A DNA stretch of 64,000 bases, from the NCBI RefSeq assembly GCF_002251835.1, contig NZ_NOXV01000304.1, forward strand, positions 6,149 to 70,148, read 5' to 3'. Below the pieces are notes generated by a model. It saw only the letters and a program-made list of their open reading frames with translations, was not told the DNA's origin and did no database searches. Positions 1 to 11,500 of this stretch are shown here, in pieces. The position numbers were made by a program, and so were the translations under genes. The number at the start of each line of letters is the position of its first letter. Within the stretch, counting starts at the first letter, position 1. Source of the stretch: Flavobacterium cyanobacteriorum. Its GTDB lineage: Bacteria > Bacteroidota > Bacteroidia > Flavobacteriales > Flavobacteriaceae.

Positions 1-85
1 TTTTAATTATGAATTTTTAAATGTTGAATGACCTTCGGGCTAATTTAAAATTTCTCCATTTAAAATTTAAAATGAAGGATAAGTT

Positions 86-157
86 GCCGGTGTAGCTCAG
101 GGGTAGAGTGCTTCCTTGGTAAGGAAGAGGTCACGGGTTCAAATCCCGTCATTGGCT
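86..157 (+). tRNA. tRNA-Thr (anticodon GGT)
   Basis: A complete cloverleaf can be drawn. The acceptor arms GCCGGTG and CATTGGC pair with G-T wobbles, the anticodon stem CTTCC/GGAAG closes a seven-base loop TTGGTAA, and the T arm ACGGG/CCCGT carries the TTCAAAT loop. Bases 34-36 read GGT, which decodes ACC/ACT threonine codons. The CCA end is not fully encoded. A threonine tRNA just before tuf is the usual order in many bacteria. Confidence 0.95.
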
Positions 158-210
158 CAAAGTATAAATTTTGAACACTAATTATATAACTAAGATTAAA
201 TTATTAAATC

Positions 211-1398
211 ATGGCAAAGGAAACTTTTGATCGTTCCAAACCCCACCTTAATATAGGTACTATTGGACACGTTGACCACGGTAAAACAACTTTGACTGCT
301 GCTATTACTAAAGTATTGGCTGATGCAGGTCTTTCTGAAGCTAAATCATTTGACCAAATTGATAACGCTCCTGAAGAAAAAGAAAGGGGTATTACAATTA
401 ATACATCTCACGTAGAGTATGCTACTGCTAACCGTCACTACGCTCACGTTGACTGTCCTGGTCACGCTGACTACGTTAAAAACATGGTTACAGGTGCTGC
501 CCAGATGGACGGTGCTATCCTTGTAGTTGCTGCTACTGACGGACCGATGCCACAAACACGTGAGCACATCCTTCTTGGCCGCCAGGTAGGTGTGCCTAGA
601 ATGGTTGTTTTTATGAACAAAGTGGACATGGTGGACGATGCTGAGCTTCTTGAGCTTGTTGAAATGGAAATCCGTGACCTTCTTAACTTCTACCAGTATG
701 ATGGCGATAACGGGCCTGTAATTAAAGGTTCTGCTCTTGGTGCACTTAACGGTGAGCCAAAATGGGTTGCTACTGTAATGGAACTTATGGATGCGGTTGA
801 CAACTGGATTGAACTTCCTGTTCGTGACGTTGAAAAACCTTTCCTTATGCCTGTTGAAGACGTATTCACTATCACTGGTCGTGGTACTGTTGCTACCGGC
901 CGTATTGAAACAGGTGTTGCTAACACTGGTGACGCTGTTGAGATTATCGGTATGGGTGCTGACAAACTTACTTCAACAATCACTGGTGTTGAGATGTTCC
1001 GTAAGATCCTTGACAGGGGTGAAGCTGGTGACAACGTAGGTCTTCTTCTTCGTGGTATTGATAAAGCTGATATCCGTCGTGGTATGGTAATCATCAAGCC
1101 AGGATCTGTTAAGCCACACGCTAAATTTAAGGCTGAGGTTTATATCCTTAAGAAAGAAGAAGGTGGACGCCACACTCCATTCCACAACAACTACCGCCCT
1201 CAGTTCTACGTTCGTACAACTGACGTAACAGGAACAATTTCTCTTCCTGCAGGTGTTGAGATGGTAATGCCTGGTGATAACCTTACTATCGAGGTGCAGC
1301 TGCTTAGCCCAATCGCTCTAAGCGTAGGTCTTCGTTTCGCTATCCGCGAAGGTGGCCGTACGGTAGGTGCAGGTCAGGTAACTGAAATCCTTGACTAA
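211..1398 (+). CDS. tuf: Elongation factor Tu
   Basis: EF-Tu is the GTPase that delivers aminoacyl-tRNA to the ribosomal A site in the cytoplasm. The 395-residue protein has the family's normal length. The P-loop GHVDHGKT lies at residues 19-26, followed by DCPGH and NKVD, the other GTP-binding motifs; domains 2 and 3 fill the C-terminal half. The ATG is the only sensible start because the MAKE N-terminus is canonical. It sits between tRNA-Thr and tRNA-Trp, and a strong hairpin follows the stop codon, so much of its transcription may end there. Identification is certain; whether the genome has a second copy cannot be told from here. Confidence 0.99.
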   Translation: MAKETFDRSKPHLNIGTIGHVDHGKTTLTAAITKVLADAGLSEAKSFDQIDNAPEEKERGITINTSHVEYATANRHYAHVDCPGHADYVKNMVTGAAQMDGAILVVAATDGPMPQTREHILLGRQVGVPRMVVFMNKVDMVDDAELLELVEMEIRDLLNFYQYDGDNGPVIKGSALGALNGEPKWVATVMELMDAVDNWIELPVRDVEKPFLMPVEDVFTITGRGTVATGRIETGVANTGDAVEIIGMGADKLTSTITGVEMFRKILDRGEAGDNVGLLLRGIDKADIRRGMVIIKPGSVKPHAKFKAEVYILKKEEGGRHTPFHNNYRPQFYVRTTDVTGTISLPAGVEMVMPGDNLTIEVQLLSPIALSVGLRFAIREGGRTVGAGQVTEILD

Positions 1399-1419
1399 TT
1401 TTTAATTAGGTAAATATAC

Positions 1420-1455
1420 AAAGCCAGCACGGCGCCTGTGCGCCGGCTGGCTTTT
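1420..1455 (+). terminator. Hairpin terminator after tuf
   Basis: AAAGCCAGC (1420-1428) pairs with GCTGGCTTT (1446-1454), and an inner GGCGC/GCGCC stem closes a CTGT loop, with one bulged A. A short T run follows. The hairpin ends six bases before tRNA-Trp, so it may only reduce read-through into tRNA-Trp and secE, or it may mark a processing point. Confidence 0.75.
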
Positions 1456-1460
1456 AACAA

Positions 1461-1531
1461 ACGGGTGTAGTTCAAGGGTAGAATAGCGGTCTCCAAAACC
1501 GTTGATGGGAGTTCGAATCTCTCCACCCGTG
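1461..1531 (+). tRNA. tRNA-Trp (anticodon CCA)
   Basis: The acceptor stem ACGGGTG/CACCCGT pairs perfectly. The anticodon stem CGGT/ACCG holds the loop CTCCAAA, giving anticodon CCA, and the T arm contains GTTCGAATC. The tRNA ends 15 bases before the secE start codon. A tRNA-Trp before secE-nusG is a widespread arrangement and suggests the tRNA is cut from the secE messenger. Confidence 0.95.
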
Positions 1532-1546
1532 CAAAAACAAAATACA

Positions 1547-1744
1547 ATGTCAAAGGTTACAAATTATATATCAGAAGCATTTGCTGAGCTTAAAACAAAT
1601 GTTACCTGGCCAGAGTGGGCAGAGATACAACGCCTTACTATTATTGTTGCTGTTTTTTCGGTAATATTTGCTTTGCTTACTTTCGGTATAGACCGTGGTT
1701 TTGAAGTGCTTGTGGCAAATATATATAGTTTCTTAAAAAATTAA
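1547..1744 (+). CDS. secE: Preprotein translocase subunit SecE
   Basis: SecE is the small essential subunit that clamps SecY in the inner-membrane protein channel. The 65-residue product begins MSKVTNYI, has a conserved amphipathic stretch with the typical NVTWP motif (residues 18-22), and ends with one membrane segment at about residues 29-48. An in-frame ATG at 1502 would extend it, but that codon lies inside tRNA-Trp and gives an unrelated N-terminus, so the start at 1547 is chosen. It is followed ten bases later by nusG, the classical pair. Length and layout match single-helix SecE proteins of Bacteroidota. Confidence 0.95.
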   Translation: MSKVTNYISEAFAELKTNVTWPEWAEIQRLTIIVAVFSVIFALLTFGIDRGFEVLVANIYSFLKN

Positions 1745-1754
1745 TTTACTTGCA

Positions 1755-2306
1755 ATGACTGATAACAATGTCAAAAAATGGTATGTGGTTAGGGCGGTAA
1801 GCGGTCAGGAAAACAAAGTAAAGAACTACATCGAAACTGAAATAAACAGGCTTGGCATGAGTGATTATATTTCGCAGGTGCTTGTTCCTACTGAAAAGGT
1901 TGTGCAGGTGCGTGACGGGAAAAAGATCAGCAAAGACAGGGTGTACTTCCCCGGATATGTAATGATTGAGGCCAACCTTACAGGTGAGATTCCGCATATT
2001 ATCAAATCCATTACCGGTGTTATCGGGTTTTTGGGTGAAACCAAAGGTGGTGATGCGGTACCGCTTCGTATGTCTGAAGTAAACAGGATGCTTGGCAAGG
2101 TTGATGAGCTTTCGGTTAAGACTGATAATGTTTCGATACCTTTTACAGTGGGTGAAACCATTAAGGTTATTGATGGTCCTTTCAACGGGTTTAACGGCAC
2201 TGTTGAAAAGGTGAATGAAGAAAAGCGTAAGCTGGAGGTGATGGTGAAGATCTTCGGAAGGAAGACCCCGCTGGAACTCAGCTTTATGCAGGTTGAAAAA
2301 GTATAA
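1755..2306 (+). CDS. nusG: Transcription termination/antitermination factor NusG
   Basis: NusG binds RNA polymerase and couples it to ribosomes or Rho. The 183-residue protein has the N-terminal NGN domain starting at WYVVRAVSGQE (residues 9-19) and a C-terminal KOW domain near residues 130-183 with the typical VIDGPFNGFNG sequence. It directly follows secE and precedes rplK, the standard context of the housekeeping copy. A second, divergent NusG-family protein is encoded in the polysaccharide locus at 40911, so this window holds both the general factor and a probable specialised paralogue. Confidence 0.97.
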   Translation: MTDNNVKKWYVVRAVSGQENKVKNYIETEINRLGMSDYISQVLVPTEKVVQVRDGKKISKDRVYFPGYVMIEANLTGEIPHIIKSITGVIGFLGETKGGDAVPLRMSEVNRMLGKVDELSVKTDNVSIPFTVGETIKVIDGPFNGFNGTVEKVNEEKRKLEVMVKIFGRKTPLELSFMQVEKV

Positions 2307-2331
2307 TTTTTGTTACACTTATTATAAAAAT

Positions 2332-2359
2332 CACATCCTCGCTTCCAATTGAAGATGTG
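2332..2359 (+). promoter_or_regulatory. Hairpin in the rplK leader
   Basis: In the 69-base gap before rplK, CACAT pairs with ATGTG, and an inner CTTC/GAAG stem closes a CAATT loop. Five unpaired bases (CCTCG) form an asymmetric bulge on the 5' side. In several bacteria ribosomal protein L1 represses its own operon by binding a stem with an asymmetric loop in this leader. Equating this hairpin with such a site is inference from shape and position only. Confidence 0.3.
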
Positions 2360-2375
2360 CTAATCTTTAAAAGAA

Positions 2376-2813
2376 ATGGCTAAAGAAATTAGTAAAGTAG
2401 TTAAACTACAAGTTAAGGGAGGTGCTGCGAATCCGTCGCCACCGGTTGGACCTGCTTTGGGAGCTGCGGGCGTTAACATCATGGAGTTCTGTAAGCAATT
2501 TAATGCCAGGACCCAGGATAAGCCCGGTAAAGTTTTACCAGTACAAATTACTGTGTACAAAGACAAATCTTTCGATTTTGTTGTTAAAACGCCACCGGCT
2601 GCTATACAGCTGCTGGAAGCTGCCAAGCTTAAAGGCGGTTCAGGTGAGCCTAACCGTAAAAAAGTAGCAAGTGTTACCTGGGATCAGATCAGGACTATTG
2701 CAGAAGACAAAATGCCGGACCTTAATGCTTTCACTATCGAGAAAGCTATGAGCATGGTTGCAGGTACAGCAAGGTCTATGGGTATAACAGTAACAGGAGC
2801 AGCTCCTTTTTAA
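2376..2813 (+). CDS. rplK: 50S ribosomal protein L11
   Basis: L11 binds 23S rRNA at the GTPase-associated centre and takes part in factor binding and stringent signalling. The 145-residue product has the usual length. The N-terminal domain carries the conserved proline-rich stretch [12 protein letters not shown] (about residues 17-28), and the C-terminal RNA-binding domain ends with the SMGI segment. The gene starts the rplK-rplA-rplJ-rplL series, 21 bases before rplA. A small hairpin lies in the leader upstream. Confidence 0.98.
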   Translation: MAKEISKVVKLQVKGGAANPSPPVGPALGAAGVNIMEFCKQFNARTQDKPGKVLPVQITVYKDKSFDFVVKTPPAAIQLLEAAKLKGGSGEPNRKKVASVTWDQIRTIAEDKMPDLNAFTIEKAMSMVAGTARSMGITVTGAAPF

Positions 2814-2834
2814 TCTTAAAAAGAAAAAGAAGAC

Positions 2835-3524
2835 ATGGCAAAATTGACAAAAAAACAGAAAGAGGCTGCTGCAAAGATTGAGAAGAACAAACTGTATTCG
2901 CTGAAAGATGCTTCTGCATTGATCAAAACAGTTGCTTCAGCAAAATTTGACGAGTCAGTTGACATCGCAGTACGTTTGGGCGTAGATCCAAGGAAAGCGA
3001 ACCAGATGGTAAGGGGCGTGGTAACACTTCCACACGGTACAGGTAAAGATGTAAGGGTGCTTGCGCTTGTTACTCCTGATAAAGAAGCTGAAGCTAAAGC
3101 TGCAGGCGCTGACCACGTAGGTTTAGATGATTACCTTCAGAAAATAAAAGACGGCTGGACTGATGTTGATGTTATCATCACTATGCCTGCCGTAATGGGT
3201 AAACTTGGTCCTCTTGGTAGGATTCTTGGTCCACGCGGACTTATGCCAAACCCTAAAACGGGTACTGTAACCATGGAGGTTGGCAAAGCCGTTCAGGAAG
3301 TAAAATCAGGTAAAATCGACTTTAAAGTTGATAAGACGGGTATCGTTCATGCAGGTATCGGGAAAGTATCTTTTGATGCTGACAAGATATCGGAGAACGC
3401 TCACGAAATTATACAAACATTAATAAAATTAAAACCAACTGCAGCAAAAGGTACATATATCAAGAGTATCCACATCTCTTCTACTATGAGCCCTGCTATT
3501 GCTTTAGACCCTAAAGCGGTATAA
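2835..3524 (+). CDS. rplA: 50S ribosomal protein L1
   Basis: L1 forms the mobile stalk at the ribosomal E site and in many bacteria also represses the L11 operon. The 229-residue protein has the full two-domain layout. The signature around [20 protein letters not shown] (about residues 121-140) is diagnostic. Its position between rplK and rplJ is universal. The rplA-rplJ gap is only 22 bases, so any L10-type regulatory leader for rplJL would have to lie inside rplA. Confidence 0.98.
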   Translation: MAKLTKKQKEAAAKIEKNKLYSLKDASALIKTVASAKFDESVDIAVRLGVDPRKANQMVRGVVTLPHGTGKDVRVLALVTPDKEAEAKAAGADHVGLDDYLQKIKDGWTDVDVIITMPAVMGKLGPLGRILGPRGLMPNPKTGTVTMEVGKAVQEVKSGKIDFKVDKTGIVHAGIGKVSFDADKISENAHEIIQTLIKLKPTAAKGTYIKSIHISSTMSPAIALDPKAV

Positions 3525-3546
3525 TTGGTAGTTAAAAATATTTATT

Positions 3547-4062
3547 ATGACCAGAGAAGAAAAATCAAGAGTTATTGAAGATTTAACTGCACAGTTATCC
3601 GGTTCAAACGTGGTTTATGTTGCAGATATTTCAGGACTTGATGCTGAAACTACTTCAAACCTTAGGAGGGCTTGCTTTAAAGCGGGCATAAAGCTTGAGG
3701 TAGTTAAAAACACCCTGCTTGAAAAAGCAATGGAAAGTGTTGAAAATAATTACGGCGAACTTCCGTCAGTACTTAAAGGCAACACTGCCATCATGATTGC
3801 AGAGAATGGCAACGCTCCTGCTAAAGTTATCAAGGAATTTCGCAAAAAAGCTGATAAGCCTATCCTTAAGGGTGCTTATATACACGAAGCTGTATTTACA
3901 GGCGACAACCAGCTTGATGCCCTTGTAGCACTTAAATCTAAAGACGAAGTTATCGGTGAAATCATCGGCCTTCTTCAGTCTCCTGCTAAAAATGTTGTTT
4001 CTGCCCTTAAATCAGGCGGCAGCACTATTGCAGGCCTTGTTAAAACGTTATCAGAAAGATAA
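3547..4062 (+). CDS. rplJ: 50S ribosomal protein L10
   Basis: L10 anchors the L7/L12 dimers to the ribosome and forms the base of the stalk. The 171-residue protein has the typical N-terminal rRNA-binding domain (MTREEKSRVIEDL) and a C-terminal helix that binds L12 dimers. The VVKNTLLEKAM segment at about residues 53-63 is a family hallmark. It precedes rplL by 61 bases, as expected for the stalk operon. Nothing unusual is seen. Confidence 0.97.
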   Translation: MTREEKSRVIEDLTAQLSGSNVVYVADISGLDAETTSNLRRACFKAGIKLEVVKNTLLEKAMESVENNYGELPSVLKGNTAIMIAENGNAPAKVIKEFRKKADKPILKGAYIHEAVFTGDNQLDALVALKSKDEVIGEIIGLLQSPAKNVVSALKSGGSTIAGLVKTLSER

Positions 4063-4123
4063 CAAATCCGCGAGTACGCACTTAATAAATTATATATTAC
4101 AAACTATTTAAAACGATAGAAAA

Positions 4124-4504
4124 ATGGCAGATTTGAAACAATTCGCAGAACAATTAGTTAACCTTACAGTTAAAGAAGTTAACGAACTTGCTACAATACT
4201 AAAAGAGGAGTATGGCATTGAGCCTGCAGCTGCTGCTGTAGCTGTAGCCGGCCCTGTTGCAGGTGGTGGTGACACTGCTGCTGCTGCTGAGCAAACTGAG
4301 TTTACTGTAGTTCTTAAAGATGCTGGCGCTTCTAAGCTTGCTGTAGTTAAAGCTGTAAAAGAGCTTACAGGCCTAGGTCTTAAAGAAGCTAAAGACCTTG
4401 TAGACGGTGCTCCTGCAAACGTAAAAGAAGGCGTTTCTAAAGATGAGGCCGAAGGCCTTAAAAAGTCTCTGGAAGAAGCCGGAGCTGTTGTTGAGCTTAA
4501 ATAA
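4124..4504 (+). CDS. rplL: 50S ribosomal protein L7/L12
   Basis: L7/L12 is the multicopy stalk protein that recruits translational GTPases. The 126-residue product shows an N-terminal dimerisation domain ([19 protein letters not shown]), an alanine/glycine-rich hinge at about residues 37-55, and a globular C-terminal domain with the conserved [15 protein letters not shown]. The gene is followed by a strong hairpin before rpoB, which fits the general pattern that ribosomal stalk mRNA is made in excess over polymerase mRNA. Confidence 0.98.
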   Translation: MADLKQFAEQLVNLTVKEVNELATILKEEYGIEPAAAAVAVAGPVAGGGDTAAAAEQTEFTVVLKDAGASKLAVVKAVKELTGLGLKEAKDLVDGAPANVKEGVSKDEAEGLKKSLEEAGAVVELK

Positions 4505-4526
4505 GCTTACTACGGTTAAAAACCCA

Positions 4527-4570
4527 GGTTTAGGCCTTGAGAAGCACTCTCAAAGGCCTAAACCATTTTT
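4527..4570 (+). terminator. Attenuator-like hairpin between rplL and rpoB
   Basis: GGTTTAGGCCTTGAGA pairs with TCTCAAAGGCCTAAACC around the loop AGCAC, with one bulged base, giving a 16-pair stem that ends at 4564. The run ATTTTT follows at once, as in an intrinsic terminator. Because rpoB starts 61 bases further on without another obvious promoter, the hairpin is best read as a partial terminator that lowers rpoBC relative to rplJL. That role is known for other bacteria and is inferred here. Confidence 0.8.
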
Positions 4571-4630
4571 CGTATAATAACATTTTATACGTTCTTTTCT
4601 CAATTATTTTAATCAAAATTTTGTCCATTG

Positions 4631-7600
4631 ATGATAACAAATCAGACTGAAAGATTAAATTTTGCCTCGACCAAGAACATTCCTGCTTACCCGGATTTCC
4701 TGGATATTCAGGTAAAATCGTTTAAAGATTTTTTTCAGCTTGAAACTAAATCTGATGAGCGAGGCAACGAAGGTCTATATAACACCTTCATGGAAAACTT
4801 TCCGATTACTGATACAAGAAATCAGTTTGTGTTGGAGTTCCTTGATTACTTTGTTGATCCGCCAAGATATACAATTGAAGAGTGTATTGACAGAGGGCTT
4901 ACCTATAGCGTTCCCCTTAAAGCAAGGTTAAAGCTGTATTGTACTGACCCTGAGCATGAAGATTTTGAAACTATTGTACAGGACGTTTACCTGGGTACCA
5001 TCCCTTACATGACGCCAAGCGGTACTTTTGTTATCAACGGTGCTGAGCGTGTTGTAGTATCGCAGCTGCACAGGTCTCCGGGAGTTTTCTTCGGTCAGTC
5101 ATTCCATGCAAACGGTACAAAATTATATTCGGCAAGGGTAATTCCTTTTAAAGGTTCGTGGATTGAATTTGCTACTGACATCAACAATGTGATGTATGCG
5201 TATATCGACAGGAAGAAAAAACTTCCTGTAACCACGCTTTTCCGCGCCATAGGCTTTGAAAGGGATAAAGATATCCTTGAAATTTTTGACCTTGCTGAAG
5301 AGATCAAGGTTTCAAAAACAGGCCTTAAAAAATATGTAGGCAGAAGGCTTGCCGCGCGTGTATTGAATACATGGCATGAGGATTTTGTGGATGAGGATAC
5401 AGGCGAGGTGGTTTCTATTGAGCGTAACGAGATCATATTAGACCGTGATACTATTATCGATAAAGATAATGTTGAGGAGATCATAGAGTCTAACGTGAAA
5501 TCAATCCTGCTACACAAGGAGGATAATAACCAGGCTGATTATGCCATTATCCATAACACGCTTCAAAAAGACCCTACCAACTCAGAAAAAGAGGCCGTAG
5601 AGCACATTTACCGTCAGCTGCGTAACGCAGAACCACCTGATGAGGAAACGGCTCGTGGCATTATAGATAAACTGTTCTTCTCTGACCAGCGTTACAACCT
5701 GGGTGAAGTAGGCCGCTACAGGATGAACAAAAAGCTTGGCCTTGATATCCCGATGGAAAAGCAGGTGCTTACCAAAGAAGATATCATTACCATAGTTAAA
5801 TACCTTATCGAGCTTATCAACTCTAAAGCAGAGATTGACGATATCGACCACTTGTCAAACCGCCGCGTAAGGACGGTTGGCGAGCAGCTGTCAGCACAGT
5901 TCGGTGTAGGCCTTGCCCGTATGGCAAGGACTATAAGGGAGCGTATGAACGTGAGGGATAACGAGGTGTTTACACCAATCGACCTTATCAATGCCAAAAC
6001 ATTGTCGTCGGTTATAAACTCTTTCTTTGGTACCAACCAGCTGTCGCAGTTCATGGACCAGACAAACCCGTTGGCAGAGATAACCCACAAGCGCAGGCTT
6101 TCTGCACTTGGTCCGGGTGGTCTTTCGCGTGAAAGGGCAGGTTTCGAGGTACGTGACGTTCACTATACACACTATGGACGTTTATGTCCTATTGAAACGC
6201 CTGAAGGTCCGAACATCGGTCTGATATCTTCGCTTGGTGTTTATGCCAAGGTGAACGGAATGGGCTTTATTGAAACCCCGTACCGCAAGGTTGAGAACGG
6301 AAAGGTGGATTTAGAGTCTGAACCTATCTACTTAAGCGCTGAAGAGGAAGAAGGCAAACTTATAGCCCAGGCTAATACTGAAATGGGTAATGATGGTACT
6401 ATTACTGCCGAAAGGGTAATTGCCCGTGAGGAAGGCGACTTCCCGGTAGTGGAGCCAACAGCAGTACATTATACTGATGTGGCACCTAACCAGATTGCTT
6501 CCATATCAGCATCGCTTATCCCGTTCCTTGAGCATGATGACGCTAACCGTGCGCTGATGGGCTCGAACATGATGCGCCAGGCCGTACCATTGCTGCGTCC
6601 TGAGTCGCCAATTGTAGGAACAGGCCTTGAACGTCAGGTAGCTTCAGATTCAAGGGTACTTATAAATGCTGAAGGGCATGGTACTGTTGAGTATGTAGAT
6701 GCTAACCAAATTACTATTAAATATGACAGGACTGACCGTGAAAGGATGGTTAGTTTTGACCCGGATGAGAAAACGTACCAGCTTATAAAATTCAGGAAGA
6801 CCAACCAGAGCACGAGCATAAACCTTAAGCCTATTGTACGCAAAGGTGACAGGGTAGTGCCGGGCCAGGTGCTTTGCGAAGGCTATGCCACGCAAAATGG
6901 TGAGCTTGCCCTTGGGCGTAACCTGCAGGTGGCATTTATGCCATGGAAAGGCTACAACTTTGAGGATGCTATCGTGATTTCTGAAAAAGTGGTTCGCGAT
7001 GATATCTTTACCTCAATACACGTAGATGATTATTCACTGGAGGTAAGGGATACCAAGCTGGGTAACGAGGAGCTTACCAATGATATACCTAACGTATCGG
7101 AAGAGGCTACTAAAGACCTTGATGAGAACGGTATGATAAGGATTGGTGCCGAAGTTAAGCCAGGCGACATCCTTATAGGTAAGATTACCCCTAAAGGAGA
7201 ATCAGACCCAACTCCGGAAGAGAAGCTGCTACGCGCCATATTTGGTGACAAGGCAGGTGACGTAAAAGATGCTTCACTAAAAGCCTCTCCGTCTCTTCAT
7301 GGCGTGGTTCTTGATAAAAAACTTTTTGCACGCGCCGTTAAAGATAAGCGTAAGCGTACAAAAGATAAAGATGATTTAGGAAAGCTTGAAATGGAGTTTG
7401 AGGTTAAGTTCAACGAGCTTAAAGACAGGCTGATTGACAAGCTGTTTAATATAGTTAACGGTAAAACTTCGCAGGGAGTTATGAACGACCTGGGTGAGGA
7501 AGTACTGCCAAAAGGCAAGAAATTTACCCAGAAGATGCTTTACGCGGTTGAGGATTTTGCACACCTTACCAAAGGCCAGTGGACTACGGATGATGAAACC

Positions 7601-8443
7601 AATGCAATGGTTAACGACCTTATCCACAACTACAAGATAAAGCTTAACGACCTTCAGGGTGCGCTCAGGAGGGAGAAATTTACCATTACTGTGGGAGATG
7701 AGCTTCCGTCAGGAATTTTGAAACTTGCCAAGGTTTACATTGCTAAAAAACGTAAGCTGAAAGTGGGTGATAAGATGGCGGGCCGCCACGGTAACAAAGG
7801 TATTGTAGCCAAAATTGTACGTGAGGAAGACATGCCGTTCCTTGAAGATGGAACGCCGGTTGACATTGTGCTTAACCCGCTTGGGGTACCTTCGCGTATG
7901 AACATCGGGCAGATATATGAAACTGTTTTAGGATGGGCCGGTTTAAAATTAGGCAAAAAGTTCGCTACTCCTATTTTTGATGGTGCTACCCTTGATGAAA
8001 TCAATAAACTGACTGATGAGGCAGGTATACCGCGCTTTGGCCATACATATCTTTATGATGGGGGTACAGGTGAGCGTTTCCACCAGCCGGCAACTGTAGG
8101 TGTTATCTACATGCTTAAGCTGGGCCACATGGTTGATGATAAGATGCACGCACGTTCAATCGGTCCGTACTCGCTTATTACGCAGCAGCCTCTTGGAGGT
8201 AAGGCACAGTTTGGTGGCCAGCGTTTTGGTGAGATGGAGGTTTGGGCCCTTGAGGCATACGGTGCATCAAGCACACTTAGGGAAATCCTTACTGTTAAAT
8301 CAGATGACGTTATCGGAAGGGCTAAAACTTACGAGGCTATCGTTAAGGGTGAAACCATGCCGGAACCTGGTCTGCCTGAATCTTTCAACGTGTTGATGCA
8401 CGAACTGAAAGGCCTTGGGCTTGACATCAGGTTAGAAGAATAA
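4631..8443 (+). CDS. rpoB: DNA-directed RNA polymerase subunit beta
   Basis: RpoB forms one half of the catalytic cleft of RNA polymerase. The ATG at 4631 gives 1270 residues beginning [11 protein letters not shown]; a TTG codon just before it is in frame but is not needed. The rifampicin-binding cluster runs from about residue 467 ([11 protein letters not shown]) through [13 protein letters not shown]. The residues equivalent to E. coli Gln513, Asp516, His526 and Ser531 are all the rifampicin-sensitive type. C-terminal motifs such as [13 protein letters not shown] and the final LRLEE-like end are present. A hairpin separates it from rpoC. Confidence 0.99.
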   Translation: MITNQTERLNFASTKNIPAYPDFLDIQVKSFKDFFQLETKSDERGNEGLYNTFMENFPITDTRNQFVLEFLDYFVDPPRYTIEECIDRGLTYSVPLKARLKLYCTDPEHEDFETIVQDVYLGTIPYMTPSGTFVINGAERVVVSQLHRSPGVFFGQSFHANGTKLYSARVIPFKGSWIEFATDINNVMYAYIDRKKKLPVTTLFRAIGFERDKDILEIFDLAEEIKVSKTGLKKYVGRRLAARVLNTWHEDFVDEDTGEVVSIERNEIILDRDTIIDKDNVEEIIESNVKSILLHKEDNNQADYAIIHNTLQKDPTNSEKEAVEHIYRQLRNAEPPDEETARGIIDKLFFSDQRYNLGEVGRYRMNKKLGLDIPMEKQVLTKEDIITIVKYLIELINSKAEIDDIDHLSNRRVRTVGEQLSAQFGVGLARMARTIRERMNVRDNEVFTPIDLINAKTLSSVINSFFGTNQLSQFMDQTNPLAEITHKRRLSALGPGGLSRERAGFEVRDVHYTHYGRLCPIETPEGPNIGLISSLGVYAKVNGMGFIETPYRKVENGKVDLESEPIYLSAEEEEGKLIAQANTEMGNDGTITAERVIAREEGDFPVVEPTAVHYTDVAPNQIASISASLIPFLEHDDANRALMGSNMMRQAVPLLRPESPIVGTGLERQVASDSRVLINAEGHGTVEYVDANQITIKYDRTDRERMVSFDPDEKTYQLIKFRKTNQSTSINLKPIVRKGDRVVPGQVLCEGYATQNGELALGRNLQVAFMPWKGYNFEDAIVISEKVVRDDIFTSIHVDDYSLEVRDTKLGNEELTNDIPNVSEEATKDLDENGMIRIGAEVKPGDILIGKITPKGESDPTPEEKLLRAIFGDKAGDVKDASLKASPSLHGVVLDKKLFARAVKDKRKRTKDKDDLGKLEMEFEVKFNELKDRLIDKLFNIVNGKTSQGVMNDLGEEVLPKGKKFTQKMLYAVEDFAHLTKGQWTTDDETNAMVNDLIHNYKIKLNDLQGALRREKFTITVGDELPSGILKLAKVYIAKKRKLKVGDKMAGRHGNKGIVAKIVREEDMPFLEDGTPVDIVLNPLGVPSRMNIGQIYETVLGWAGLKLGKKFATPIFDGATLDEINKLTDEAGIPRFGHTYLYDGGTGERFHQPATVGVIYMLKLGHMVDDKMHARSIGPYSLITQQPLGGKAQFGGQRFGEMEVWALEAYGASSTLREILTVKSDDVIGRAKTYEAIVKGETMPEPGLPESFNVLMHELKGLGLDIRLEE

Positions 8444-8449
8444 TTACAC

Positions 8450-8490
8450 GGGAACGGGGCCCTGGCTCCGTTCCCATTCTATACGTTTTT
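8450..8490 (+). terminator. Hairpin between rpoB and rpoC
   Basis: GGGAACGG (8450-8457) pairs with CCGTTCCC (8468-8475) around a GC-rich ten-base loop. A T5 run lies about ten bases further on (8486-8490). It resembles a weak intrinsic terminator or an mRNA-stabilising hairpin. Since rpoC must be expressed at the same level as rpoB, full termination here is unlikely. Confidence 0.4.
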
Positions 8491-8513
8491 AATATAATTG
8501 ATATTTCGTTATC

Positions 8514-11500
8514 ATGACAAGATTAAAAGATAAAAATACGGTTAAGAGATTTAACCAGATTTCGATAGGCCTTGCTTCACCGGAGTCAATCCTGGCAGAA
8601 TCAAGGGGTGAGGTTTTAAAGCCGGAAACCATTAACTATCGTACACACAAGCCTGAAAGGGACGGTCTTTTCTGCGAGCGTATCTTCGGTCCGGTAAAGG
8701 ATTTTGAATGTGCCTGCGGCAAGTACAAAAGGATACGTTATAAAGGTATCGTTTGTGACCGTTGCGGGGTAGAAGTTACCGAAAAGAAAGTACGTCGTGA
8801 CAGGGTAGGGCATATCAATCTTATAGTGCCTATTGCACACATATGGTATTTCCGCTCACTGCCTAACAAAATAGGCTACCTTCTTGGCCTTCCGTCTAAA
8901 AAGCTTGACATGATCATATACTATGAAAGGTATGTGGTTATACAGCCCGGTATTGCCAAAGGCCCTGACGGGGAAACACTTAACACACTTGACTTTTTAA
9001 CAGAGGAAGAGTACCTGAATATACTGGACTCTCTTCCTATGGAAAACCAATATTTAGACGACAGCGACCCTAACAAGTTTATTGCTAAAATGGGTGCGGA
9101 GTGTATTATGGACCTGCTGGCAAGGATTGACCTTGACGCACTTTCGTATGAGCTTCGCCACAGCGCTAACAACGAAACATCAAAGCAGCGTAAAACTGAA
9201 GCGCTTAAAAGGCTGCAGGTAGTTGAATCATTCCGCGAAAGCAACATGAACAGGGAAAACCGCCCTGAATGGATGATCCTTAAAGTTATACCTGTTATCC
9301 CGCCAGAGCTTCGACCGCTTGTACCGCTTGACGGCGGACGTTTCGCTACGTCTGACCTTAATGACCTTTACCGTAGGGTAATTATCCGTAACAACCGTCT
9401 GAAAAGGCTGATGGAAATAAAAGCCCCTGAAGTAATTCTTCGTAACGAAAAGCGTATGCTACAGGAATCTGTTGACTCGCTGTTCGACAATACAAGGAAA
9501 GCATCGGCGGTGAAAACAGAATCAAACAGGCCGCTAAAATCACTTTCAGATTCACTTAAAGGTAAGCAGGGACGTTTCCGTCAAAACCTGCTTGGTAAGC
9601 GTGTTGACTATTCAGCGCGTTCGGTAATTGTTGTTGGCCCTGAAATGAAACTGTTTGAGTGTGGCCTTCCAAAAGATATGGCTGCTGAGCTTTACAAGCC
9701 GTTTGTTATCAGGAAACTGATAGAGCGTGGTATTGTTAAGACAGTGAAGTCGGCTAAAAAGATCATTGATAAAAAAGAGCCGGTAGTATGGGATATCCTT
9801 GAAAACGTAATTAAAGGCCACCCGGTACTGCTAAACAGGGCTCCTACGCTTCACCGTTTAGGTATCCAGGCATTCCAGCCGAAACTTATTGAAGGTAAGG
9901 CTATCCAGCTGCACCCGTTAGTATGTACGGCGTTTAATGCTGACTTTGACGGTGACCAGATGGCGGTTCACCTGCCGCTTGGCCCTGAGGCTATACTTGA
10001 GGCACAGCTGTTAATGCTTGCTTCACACAATATCCTTAACCCGGCTAACGGTGCGCCTATCACTGTACCGTCTCAGGACATGGTACTTGGTCTTTATTAC
10101 ATGACCAAAGAGCGCCTTTCTACACCTGATTATGTTGTTAAGGGAGAAGGCCTTACATTCTACTCGGCTGAAGAGGTGAACATTGCCCTAAACGAAGGCA
10201 GGCTTGACCTTAACGCCCGTGTGAAAATACGTGCCAAGGACTTTAATGAGAATGGCGAGCTTGTATGGAAAATAATCCAGACAACAGCCGGAAGGGTACT
10301 GTTTAATGAAGTAGTGCCTGAAGCTGCAGGATATATTAATGAGGTATTGACCAAAAAATCATTAAGGGATATTATCGGTAAGATTTTAAGTGTTACCGAT
10401 GTGCCTACTACTGCCGCGTTCCTTGATAACATGAAAGATATGGGTTACAAATTCGCTTTCAAAGGCGGTTTGTCATTCAGCTTAGGTGATATTATTATCC
10501 CGGACAGGAAAGAGGAGCTTATTGCTGATGCTAACGAGCAGGTTGAGGCTATCACCATGAACTATAACATGGGGCTTATTACTAACAACGAGCGTTACAA
10601 CCAGGTTATTGACGTGTGGACTTCTACCAACGCATTGCTTACTGAGCTTGCCATGAAGAACATCCGCGAAGACCAGCAAGGATTTAACTCGGTGTACATG
10701 ATGCTTGACTCTGGTGCGAGGGGTTCTAAAGAACAGATACGCCAGCTTACAGGTATGCGTGGTTTGATGGCCAAGCCTAAAAAATCAACTGCCGGTGGTG
10801 GTGAAATTATCGAGAACCCTATCCTTTCTAACTTTAAGGAAGGCCTTTCGATCCTTGAGTACTTTATCTCTACCCACGGTGCACGTAAAGGTCTTGCGGA
10901 TACCGCTCTTAAAACGGCTGACGCGGGTTACCTTACCCGTAGGCTTCATGACGTATCGCAGGATGTTATTGTTAACTCGGTTGACTGCGGCACGCTAAGG
11001 GGTATTGAGGTTACTGCGCTTAAAAAGAACGAAGAGGTTGTTGAAACCCTTGGAGAAAGGATACTTGGCCGCGTGGCGCTGCATGATGTAGTGAACCCGC
11101 TTACCAGCGATATACTGGTACATGCCGGCGAGCAGATAACCGAAGCTGAAGTAAGGGCTATAACTGCTGCCCCTATTGAGGCTGTTGAGGTGCGTTCACC
11201 GCTTACCTGCGAGGCTACAAAAGGTATCTGTGCCAAGTGTTACGGCCGTAACCTTGCTACTGGTAAAATGACACAGAAAGGTGAGGCAGTAGGTGTTATT
11301 GCGGCACAGTCTATCGGTGAGCCGGGTACACAGCTTACGCTCCGTACCTTCCACGTGGGTGGTACTGCGGGTAACATTTCTGAGGAATCAAGCATTGTAA
11401 CCAAGTTCCGCGGAAGGCTGGAGATTGAAGACCTTAAAACGGTTAAAGGCGAAGACAATGAGGGCAATGAAGTAGACATCGTGGTATCACGTTCTACCGA

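Noticed and set aside
1502-1546. N-terminal extension of secE.
   Set aside because: The ATG lies inside tRNA-Trp and the extra residues are not SecE-like; the start at 1547 is canonical.
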